A DNA stretch of 64,000 bases from Mastigamoeba balamuthi (lineage: Eukaryota > Evosea > Mastigamoebida > Mastigamoebidae). The DNA is taken from positions 53,748-117,747 of the forward strand of contig CACRSC010000027.1 in assembly GCA_902651635.1 (NCBI GenBank), given 5' to 3'. Numbering within the stretch: the first letter of the stretch is position 1; each line of letters starts with the position of its first letter. The notes under the pieces are model-generated. The model did not search any database. It had not been told where the DNA came from and was given only the letters and a program-made list of their open reading frames with translations. Of the stretch, positions 10,201 to 19,000 are shown piece by piece. Both the position numbers and the translations under genes were made by a program.

Positions 10201-11500
10201 TGTGCACAACTTGCACTCACCACTCCCTTGCTCTGAAGCATTGCGACTATGTACTTGTCCATTGCTGCCTTGTGCTTCGACTCCAAGCTCTTTTCCTGCC
10301 ACCCAGATACACCTCTCGACTTGCTGCTCTTCTGCTCCTGCTCGTTTTCCATCCTTCTTGAACCGGCTTCCACGATTGCCTCAACAGCCTCTCCATGCAT
10401 CGCAGAGCAGATCATTTGAGTAGCCTACTTGATGTAGGTGAAGAAGTGGTCCAGGGCATGCATGTGCGTGGTAGCCTGAAGTCCGCGCGACAGTGCAAGG
10501 ATCTGATCGTCAGTGAGAACAACGTCAGCCATCACAATCTCCATGACTACGACCTCGCCCATTATCTCTTTCCTACGCACAGTTAAGTTTTATCGCCGGC
10601 GATAAAAACGCACATGTCTGGGTGAGAAGCAATGAGACGTCGTGTATTGCCATCCAGGCACATGTACCGCACTTCGTCAAATGGTGGTACAGTGAAATTG
10701 ACGGCCTCTCCAGGTCCATTGGTGTACGCAACAGCCACACTGCAGATATGGGAGACGTTCTTCTTGTCCGGGGCCCTGATCTCCAGAACTACTACTCACT
10801 CAGCGAACCTCGTCCACCCTCGGAACTTAATTTGTTCGGTGAGCATGGCCACTTGCGAGGAGTCTGCATCTTTAAGTACCCCTTTGCAAACCCCAGTTTT
10901 TGCTATGGTCAAAATTGCAACAAAGTAGTATAAATTCCGGTTGAAAAACGTGTTTTAAACAAGAAAAATGAGCTGAAAACACGAAAATCAATGGAAAAGT
11001 GAGGTTTTACCAAAATCTGGAAAATGAGAAAACATGTACTTAACGTTGTCGATGTGGTCCCAGCGGACAATCCCCCACGTGGAAGCCCCACCCTCCGGAA
11101 TTGTGGGGATGTCTCTGACTTGGTAGGGGACCGTTATCGCCAGAACACTCAGGGTTGGTGTGATGCCAAACAGCTTTGACTGGACTACTGCTTCCTTTGT
11201 GTCTTGGTCTCTTTACGGAGCAGAGTTAAGACAAAGTAAGACTTTGTGACAATACCGGTTACAGAGTTGGGGAAGAGCAGCGGAAGTAGTTTGCAGTTGA
11301 AGTTGTTCTCCGCCTCCGTCACAGCTATGCGGCTTTGCTCGATGCTCTTGCACACTTCCTTCGCCTGCTCATCTCACTCCTTCTTCCTTTCCTTCTTCCT
11401 CTTCTTCGAGGCTTCCTTCTTTCGTTCTGCCTCTATTGTGAAGAAGGACTCTCCCTTCTTCTTTCCCTTCTTCATCTGGTTGTCTCTGACTGTTTCCGGA
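7300..11500 (-). CDS. Element-encoded multi-exon protein(s) of unknown family
   Basis: Several exons can be joined by GT-AG introns. One reads EVVVMEIVMADVVLTDDQ after a 41-nt intron (10573-10613); another joins EAVLSFV to SKMLGSHLTRKQ across a second 41-nt intron (9930-9970), where removal changes frame correctly. A third joins NILLET to ENFWLLHCFSESS across 8676-8728. Further exons encode a Pro/Ala-rich segment (about 8080-8270), a Cys-rich patch (CMHCNFCFSHC, about 7690) and a very acidic then basic tail. It may be one long protein or two. There is no recognised domain, and the frame is interrupted in places. An accessory DNA-binding or regulatory protein of the transposon is a reasonable guess only. 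Confidence 0.4.
8676..8728 (-). other. 53-nt intron carrying a family palindrome
   Basis: Donor GTTTCT, acceptor TTTGCAG, and a good branch-site-like GACTAAC. The palindrome TTATCACCAGTGATAA (8696-8711, read on this strand) sits between donor and branch site. Compared with the commonest form, C-G pairs have changed to A-T on both arms, so pairing is conserved. Confidence 0.65.
9930..9970 (-). other. 41-nt intron whose donor is the edge of a family palindrome
   Basis: The intron begins GTTATCGCTGGCGATAAC and ends TTGTTGCAG. The donor GT is the first pair of a 9-bp stem (9952-9971) with a two-base loop. Removing 41 nt moves the reading frame from one coherent exon frame into the next, which supports real splicing. 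Confidence 0.7.
10573..10613 (-). other. 41-nt intron with a central perfect 20-bp palindrome
   Basis: Donor GTGCGT, acceptor GCGTAG and a CTTAAC branch-site-like motif. The palindrome TTTTATCGCCGGCGATAAAA (10588-10607) occupies half of the intron. Splicing joins LIASHPD to MKEIMGEVVVME. Confidence 0.7.
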
Positions 11501-11516
11501 TGAGATCAGTCTATTG

Positions 11517-11967
11517 TTATCGCCAGCGATTAGATTGTGTAGCATTAACAAAGACTGAACAGCATTGCGCAAACCATTATTACTCATCAATACTTTATTG
11601 CCGGCAATAAAGTATGCAGATATACAGCTGCAGTACGACCATAAATATATGTGAATAATAACAAGCATCTTATCTCTGGTGATAACTTACTTTAGTCTCA
11701 CACAAAGGTGTTTATCGCCGGCGATAAAACTAAACAACAAAGATATTTATTGATGACGTCACGTTTTATGTCACGCACGAGATATTTTATGATTTTATTC
11801 ATTTTATAAGTCTTCCTCTAGGAGTGAAGTGCCGTACATTGACTTCGACGTCCACCTGCTACTTGAAGGGTAAGTTATAATAATGAATCTATTTGAATAT
11901 CTTTAGATATTCCTAATATCTAATAATATCTAGATATTCTAACACTTTTTATCGCCGGCGATAAAAA
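11517..11967. repeat. Central AT-rich region with five family palindromes
   Basis: Copies lie at 11517-11532 (one mismatch), 11591-11614 (perfect 24-bp palindrome with TTGCCGGCAA core), 11670-11685 (one mismatch), 11711-11728 (perfect 18 bp) and 11946-11967 (perfect 22 bp). The region lies between the two divergent gene sets, so it probably holds their promoters. The copies may be binding sites for an element protein. The two on the minus-strand side may also fall in introns or a leader. Confidence 0.6.
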
Positions 11968-11980
11968 CACCCACCTGCAC

Positions 11981-14715
11981 ATGAATACCTCAGGTAACAT
12001 TCTCTCTACTATTTTTCTACTTCTGATTATATTTGAAGCGCCTCTTCCCCTGCCGCCAGTTGTGTACCGTACCATCACTGCAGCAGCCTGTCCCGTAGTC
12101 CAGCTCACTGGAAATCTTCCCCCAGCAACACGGGACATGTGCTGTAGCCTGGAGTATGCAGAGGCTGTTCGCTTACTGTGCTTCAATCTACTCTCACTAA
12201 TGCTCTCAGATGCCTTCGAGTTTCCACTAACAAGTGGCACACCCGGTCTTGCCCTCCATGCATTCAATCACTGGCGATAAAACTCTTACCATAATTTCAG
12301 AGGTCCTCGAGGGCATTTATGATATCAATTGCTATCATCAAGTCCTTCTTACACACACTCACACCAATCGGCTTTGCCTATCTACTGAGGATGTAGCAGA
12401 TGATCCAGATCACTTTGTGATTCGCCGCCAGCTGAAGAAGCTGCAGAGCGACTCTCTGCTAGATGACCTGGTCAACATGATGCTTAGGTCATGTTGCACC
12501 TTCTTCTGCACCCTGCACCTCGCTCCTCTCACTGTCATTGAGCTCTGAAGGTTCTGGCTCTCAATGTCCGCTGCAGAGACAGCATCTGCGCTATTCAGCC
12601 AGTCACAATACAGACAGATCTGGTCCGGTCTTACAATGTATCCAGTAGACCCACAGTGGACCACATACGTTTGCCTCAATGGCTTCGTCGCTATCACTGG
12701 ACTGTCACGCAACACGTGCATATCCCACTTTCGTTTGGATTCCATTGAGTACAAGCTTATTGCTGGCGATAGTCTTACTTTTCATTCCAGGCCCAATCCT
12801 ATGAAATCAGTTGCCCTCAAGAGCTCTCTCATCTGCTCTTACATCGCCTCTAATGTTGTCACACAGGGCGACTTCCGCCCCAAGTCCGAACTCATCGCCA
12901 ATCACCAGTGCATATATATACTCACGGGTCAATCACGTGTCTGCTTCTGGATAGACTTACTCAGCGACCTCATGGTTCAGGGTATGCCTGTCGACAGCTT
13001 TCCCAGTGTCATTCTGTTTTATCATGTGTGGCGGAACGATTTTCCTTGGCTCAAATGCCTAAGTAGAAAGGGAGATCACAGGGTCTGTCAGCAGTGAGCC
13101 CAGTACTGGAATGGCCTTCTTAAATCAGATGACCTTATCCACCTCGCTGCCCTCCATGAAGACCAGAGGCGGCATCACAATGACTTTAAAAACGAATACA
13201 CATTTGTCAACCAGCAGGTGATCAAGTGCCGAGCAGACGCTGCCAATTGTTGGAGCTTGATCATAGACGGCATGACTGCACCCACTCTTCCGTGTCTCTG
13301 CCAGAACTACAGCAACTGGAGCAGCCTACAGCGCCCCTCCCTTCTGGTGATGGGGGTGTTGGACTTTACATTTCACTCGGTGAAGTACTGCCTCTCCATG
13401 TCTGGCCTTTGGCCCAAGAATCAGAACCTTGTCTGCACTACTCTGCTGATGCACATAGTAGAGCATCTGAGGCAGCATCCCACGTTCTGCCCTCGTAGCC
13501 TGACCCTAGTGCTGGACAACCCAGAGAACCAAAACAAAAACAACGTGGTCATGGCCACCCTGGGCTTCCTGGTGCACTGCGGGTTTGTTGATGAAGCGTT
13601 TGTTTTCTACCAGCTTACTGGCCATACACACAACGAGCTGGACCAGTGCTTCAGCAGCCCCTCTAAGTACTTCCACCGCAACAACATCATGTTCATGCCA
13701 GAGGTGTTCGAGGTATTCACCATCTCCTGGGCCAAGCGGAGCTTCCTGAAGCAGTTCAAAGTCCAGACGACCTACCTCAATAGGTGTTACATGCTGGCCA
13801 GCTTCTTCAAGGCCTCTCTCATCAACTACCCATCCCTGGGAGAGCTTCATGGATTCCACATCTACGAGGCTCTTATTGGTGGTGTTTCCCTGCCAGTGTA
13901 CACGTATCGCATGCACAACTGGGGCCAGGCCCATTTTCTCCACGTTTCCGCCAGGGTCTGTTGTGTTGCGGCACGAGGCCAACTGGGACTGGTTCGATAG
14001 GAATGCTGTGACAGCATTCCTGCAGCAGGGACGGCCGCAGTTTACTGCAGTATCAGCTGCTTGGTAGCAGACTCTGCTGGACAGAGAGGACGTTCGCAGC
14101 CAGACCTTTGTTGATCCACTGGTATGTTTCGTTTCATTTCTACTTTTGTATCTCATTTTCCTTATCGCCAGCGATAAGACTGAGCAGGGCGACGATGTGT
14201 TCTCAACATCGTTTCTAAGGTCGCTTGAAGCACCGCTGGACCTGAGCATTCTCTGTGCACCAGCGATTGCACTGTACCTCTCAATGGCCCTGAGACCTAA
14301 GAAGAAGGCACAGCTACCATCCTCGGATCCCAGGAATCAGCTGCTGCTTGTTGGGGGGCACCTCGCAGTGTTCAGGGGATCCATAGAGGGGCATCCCACA
14401 TTCTGTGTAGTGCAGCGCATTGAGCAGGTGGGGCTGGTCCTGGCTAATTCACTTGTTACTGTATGGGAGTCCCTGCATGATAGCAGGTGGAACATAGAGC
14501 AACTGGGGCCGCACGCTGTGATATGCCGTTCCTGCATACTGATGAGCTACAAACCGACTTCTCGCAAGTCGCTGATAACGAGAAGAGGTACGCTTCAGCA
14601 GTGGGTGATAGCCAAGGCCAGTAAGTTTCTGGTATCATTAACATCTACAGACACAGAGTTTATTCGGCCAGGTCAATTTGAGACCTGGCTCACATCACAC
14701 TCTGGTTCACACTGA
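11981..14715 (+). CDS. DUF7869-like putative transposase, multi-exon
   Basis: Candidate start MNTS at 11981, with an intron GTAACA...TTGAAG directly after. The first recognisable block (12564-13097) has YVCLNGFVAITGLSRNTC, the CxxxF-x-x-I-x-G-I/L-S signature seen before DUF7869. The second (13218 on) has LIIDGMTAPTLPC, then LTLVLDNPENQNKNN and QLTGHTHNELDQCFS. These are the three acidic motifs (D, DN, GHTH-xx-D) of that family, compatible with an RNase-H-like DD(D/E) nuclease. The C-terminal exon (about 14188-14715) follows a 66-nt intron. Known members are widespread in animals and protists and are generally thought to be transposon-derived. The frame of this copy is interrupted in places, so activity is doubtful. 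Confidence 0.55.
12265..12280. repeat. Degenerate family palindrome before a CAG acceptor
   Basis: Reads CAATCACTGGCGATAA, with about half the stem pairs lost. It is followed 19 bases later by CATAATTTCAG and a coherent coding frame (AGGTCCTCGAG...), so it probably lies in an intron like its relatives. The donor is unclear. Confidence 0.4.
12749..12790 (+). other. 42-nt intron carrying a family palindrome with G-T pairs
   Basis: Donor GTACAAG, acceptor CATTCCAG. The palindrome TTATTGCTGGCGATAG (12757-12772) contains two positions that would be G-U pairs in RNA. The length is a multiple of three, so the frame stays open whether or not it is removed. Confidence 0.55.
14122..14187 (+). other. 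66-nt intron carrying a perfect 8-bp-stem family palindrome near its end
   Basis: Donor GTATGT after GATCCACTG. The stem CTTATCGC-CA-GCGATAAG lies at 14161-14178. The acceptor GAGCAG at 14187 keeps the frame (GDDVFSTSFL), whereas using the CAG in the palindrome loop would give an immediate stop. The hairpin ends nine bases before the acceptor. Confidence 0.55.
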
Positions 14716-14795
14716 CACAAAGTCTAAATAAAGTATTACTTTTGTGTTACAATATTGTTCTCTTCCTCACTTGCTGTTCTTCTACATTTTTGACC

Positions 14796-14813
14796 TTTAT
14801 CACCAGTGATAAA
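14796..14813. repeat. Family palindrome TTTATCACCAGTGATAAA (right subterminal)
   Basis: An 8-bp stem with a CA loop, about 125 bp inside the right terminal repeat, mirroring the distance of the copy at 7203. It shows the A/T paired variant also seen at 8696. Confidence 0.75.
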
Positions 14814-14939
14814 TTTGTTCAAATTCGAACCGTGTTTTTTCATTTATCTCTGCCTTCTTTTTCTTGTTTTTCTGCCTCCAAATTCACCCTCATCCTTTGC
14901 AAATTATGATGTTCTTTTTTCTATCATCGTTTATTTCGT

Positions 14940-15030
14940 CATTGCTCTCTCTTTTTTGCTACTTTTTGCTGTTTCCTGATTTTCCTTTTTCAAATTTTAA
15001 CAGTTTTAAAATTCGTTTTGACCTCTGTTT
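14940..15030 (-). repeat. Right terminal inverted repeat of the 8-kb element
   Basis: Runs CATTGCTCTC... to GACCTCTGTTT, the inverse of the left repeat. Sequence outside it (AGAGCTCTGCG) differs from the left flank. Confidence 0.85.
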
Positions 15031-16099
15031 AGAGCTCTGCGAGGTTACATGTGAGTCTTCCGCCTTTCAAAGGAACATAAATCAAGCACGTCACAAGGGG
15101 TGATAGAAATCACATCGAGAGATCGAAGACGAGCACCAAGGGCTTGGGGGTTGTGCACCTCCAATAGGAGCCTACGAACAGCTTCATGCGTGTATTAGAA
15201 AGAAGAAAGAGCTCAGTGTTGGCCCTTCTATCCCTGTATCATCTGCACTCTGCAGCACTTATGTGCTGCTCTCTGAAGTGGATGTGTATGGCACCCTGGG
15301 CCGAGTGGGACTGGTGTGCTTGCTTCTGGGCAAGAGTGCTGATACACAGCCTAATTGAAGAAGCTTGTGCTGGTGATGCATCTCACATGGTTGAACGCTC
15401 TCGTCAATTGAATCAAAGAAGCCAGAAGCTCACAACAAACTAGGGTCAGCTGAGTAACCTCCGAGGGGGTTGGCTACTGCAGGGCAAAGTTGAATACAAG
15501 CATGCTTCTCTCATAGTAAGTATTACTTTGGAGTGTCTCTGTTCTGCTCCTTCTTTGCTGAAGTCCGCTTTCTCTCGGATCAAGCAGGCAGACTCTAGCA
15601 TCTCTGGTGCCAGTCAGCGGTGAAAATGAGCCCTGCGAGAAGATGTGAAAATTATGATGACGTGGAATGGCGTGGAAAATTACCGAGTTACAGAAGCTGC
15701 AGAACGAGCTCCGTTCTACTACGACAGACCCCACGACTACCTGGCTATCCCTCAACAACTCGAAACAGAGGCGCTGTGTTGTCGAGGCGTTTCGTCAGGC
15801 ACCAGTCGGGGTGTCGCGGCCGCCAGACTCCAACCGTTGCGGGCAAATCTTCGCTCCTTTGGTTTGTCTGGGAAACACGAATTTCTTTCTTTGTTTTTCG
15901 GAACACCAAATAAGCGAATGGGCCGGTCGTCTGCTCCGCCAAAGCGCAACGGTCCCTCCACCCCTCTTCTCCACCCTCGCGTTGACTCTCTCCTCTCGCT
16001 GCAGGCGTCAGCAAACCTGCTGCTGCTGCTGTGCATGTGGCTCACTCCTCTGCTTACTGTGCAGCTGATGTCGTCACTACTCTGCTGCCTCTGCTGCCC
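15031..16099. other. Intergenic between the 8-kb element and the receptor gene
   Basis: No supported gene. A short frame at 15186-15443 is rich in Cys/Trp and matches nothing known. GC content rises steadily towards 16 kb, marking the return to host sequence. The promoter of the receptor gene should lie in the last few hundred bases, but no clear motif stands out. Confidence 0.35.
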
Positions 16100-19000
16100 A
16101 TGCTGCTGCTGCCGCTGGCCCTCCTGCCTGTGGCGGACGCCCTCCCCACGGACGGCGCAGAGGTCGCTGCGCTCTGCGGCCTCCACGGGGCCGGGGGCTC
16201 GGGGTCGCTGTGGGCCGCCGACCCCTGCGGGTGGAGAGAGCCCTGCAGCACAGCGCTCCCGGGCGTCACCTGCTCCAGCGGCCGCGTCACCCACCTGTGC
16301 GCCCCTCCCCCACCTCTGCCGCTGCCCCGGCGGTGCTGAGTGCCTGCCCGGGGACACCGGGGCACCGGGGCACTGGAGTGGACTGGACTGGACTGCTTTG
16401 GCGGCTGCCCGAGGGGCAACTGTTTGGTGGGTTCCCCCTCTCGGCACTCGAGTGGCGTGCAGCGTCCTGCTACAGGGGACGAAGCACCCCCTGGCGTGCT
16501 CCCCCACACCAGTCGGCACCCCTGAGGCAACCCTGGAGTTGCTCCGGGGACACTCCGGGAGAGGGACAAGCGCCTCGAGGGCGCCCTGGGGAAGGGGAAG
16601 AACACCCCTATTTTCTGAGAGGAGGATACGTACACACCAATGGGGGGGGGGGGAGGCGTTTCGTCCCGTGACTGGGGCGAGCTGCTTGTGCATGCTGGCA
16701 CAGCGCTGCCCCGGGCGTCACCTGGGCAGGAAGGGCGCAGCACACGAGGCACGGGGGGATGGCTTCCGTGTGTGCTTGGGGTCTGCGTCTGTCGTGGCCG
16801 CCTCGGCGACACTGCGCTGACGGCCGACTGGCCTGGCAACTCCCGGAACCCCCCAGGAAGATCGCCGGGGCCCTCAGCGGCACGCTGCCCGAGAGCATAG
16901 GAGGCCTCTCGGCGCTGCTCCTCCTGTACGGCGCCCAGCACTCGCCCAGCACGCAGCGCAGCAGCGACTCACACGCCCCGAGGGCAGCAATCTCAACGGC
17001 AACAGCCTCGTCGGGGCCATCCCGAGCGCCATCAGCAGCCTCACCAGCCTCACCAGCCTGCACGTCCACAGTTCTTTCATTTATGGCTCATTTATGACTT
17101 CTTCGAAACTGGCCAACTATTTATGCCTCATTAATGACTTTCATTTTTCATTAATGAGTCATTAATGACAAAAAACAGTCATATGTTATAAATGAGGCAT
17201 ACATGACAGTCATTTATTGTGCAAAAGTGGGCTTTTATTCTATGGATGAGAGAAGTCATTTATGAGCCATAAATGATAGGACTGTGTCCCCTCGGCCCCC
17301 CTCGGCAGGCGGCCGTCGTCTGACTGCCAGCCCTGCTGCGGGCTCCCAGGGACCTCGGTACCAACGGGTTCAGCGGGACAATACCGAGCGCCATCGGCAA
17401 CCTCACGAACCTCAGCTGGCTGTGAGTCGGCCCCCTGGTCCTCGCCTGCTCGCAGCTCAACGAGGGGGGTGCTGTGCCGCTGTGCAGGTGCCTGGCCAAC
17501 AACCAGCTCAGCGGGACCCTGCCCCAGACCATCGGCGACTTGGTGAACCTGAGGATGCTGTGCGCGTCGCCGGGGGACCGGGGGTGGCTGGGCTGGCTGG
17601 GCTGGCTTGTCTGCCGCCTCACCGTTGTGAATGCTGCAGGGCGGTCAACAACATGCGCCTGTCCGGGACCATCCCGAGCTCTGTCGGAAACCTCGCCAGC
17701 CTCGAGGATCTGTGCGTTCTGCCCCCCCCCCTGCTCTCTCGTTGCCTCGAATTGCCTGACGCAGTTGTGGGCTCGCAGACTCGTCCAGCACAACAGCTTC
17801 TCTGGGCCCATTCCCAGCGAGATCGGAAACCTCTCGCACCTGAAATACCTGTGCGCAGGCCCTCCTTGCCCCGGCTGCTCCGTTATTCTGACAGTGCCGT
17901 TGCTTAGTTCCTTCTACAACAACAAATTAAACGGCACTCTGCCAAGAGCCATCGGAAACCTTGCCAATCTCACCTACTTGTGCGCCCATCCCCCTTCCTT
18001 TTCCATCCTGGCTTGCAAGCCCTTCCCCGTGACCACTTTCAATTTGAATTTTGTACTCTGTAGGCTTGGCTGGTCAAACCATCTCGGGGGGTCGATTCCG
18101 GACTCTGTGGCCAACCTGACCAACCTGAAGTCTCTGTACGAGCAAGCCCTTCTGCTCTGTCTTGTTGCAGGCTTCTTGCTGCTGATGCACAGACCCCCAG
18201 CATGCTCTCAGGCAACCACCTCTGCGGCTCAATACCAGACGCATTTGGAGCCCTCGACTCCCTGCAGAAGCTGTGAGCCCAGACCCTCCCGGAAGGGGCA
18301 GAAGCATCTGCTGACACACACCGCGAATGGGACAGCGACCTGAGCAGCAACAACCTCAGTGGGGCGATACCGTCGTCATTGGCAAACCCCCCGCACCCGG
18401 GGCTCTCCGATCTGTAGGCTGCGGAACACCAGTCCCCTCCTCAACCCCGCGGCTGACACCCAACGCGCCCGGCCCAGAGTGCTGAGGAACAACTCGCTGA
18501 GCGGAGAGGTCTCGCAGTTCTGCACGATGGATACCCGCCTCTCCATCTGCCTCGGAAACGCGGGGCTCTGCTCCAGCGCGGACTGCTTGATGGACACGAG
18601 CTGCCCGTTGTGCTGCGGGCTGGCGGAGCCCTTCAACTCCTCCGGGTGGGGCACGTGCTCCTCTGCTGTCGCCAGCGGCAGGGTCTGCTCGTTCGACTGC
18701 CCCCGGGGGTTCGCTGCTGCCCCGGGGGTGTGTGCCGCCAACGGCACGTGGCTGCCGCCGCCCACGTGCGTCGTCAGCAACGACTCTGCGAGCAGCTCCT
18801 CTGCTTCGTCGTCGTCGGGAGGGCCCAGAGGTATCCGCCCGCCTGATGCACTGCATCAGCTGCTGACCCAAACGCTCAACCGGTCTGCTCTCTGCAGCCC
18901 TCACACCGACGTCGTTCACTGCCACCGCGTTTCTCATCAAAGAACCGGCGGTGGTATGCCCCCCAGCTCCCTCGGCTCCCTCTTGGTGACGCTTTGTAGT

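Larger units (their letters stand above)
6985..15030. mobile_element. 8-kb DNA transposon with ~90-bp terminal inverted repeats and a DUF7869-like transposase
   Basis: The left end begins AAACAGAGGT and about 90 bases return in inverse orientation at the right end with only a few mismatches and one-base gaps. Between them are two divergent sets of spliced exons, minus strand from about 11.5 to 7.3 kb and plus strand from about 12.0 to 14.7 kb, separated by an AT-rich centre full of palindromes. The plus-strand set encodes a protein with the IDGM...DN...GHTH pattern of DUF7869 proteins, which look like an RNase-H-fold transposase. No obvious target-site duplication is seen at the tips. The reading frames are interrupted in a few places, so this copy is probably decayed. 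The base composition is more AT-rich than the host genes. Confidence 0.7.

Noticed and set aside
10622-10933. Plus-strand frames between the element's minus-strand exons
   Set aside because: The minus strand reads coherently here (EIRAPDKKNVSHICSVAVAYTN) and joins through the 41-nt intron, so the plus frames are shadows.
7300-11500. TGA as a sense codon in the 8-kb element
   Set aside because: Some coherent stretches are separated by TGA, but other stops and a frame change also occur in the element and host genes use TGA as stop, so decay explains it better.
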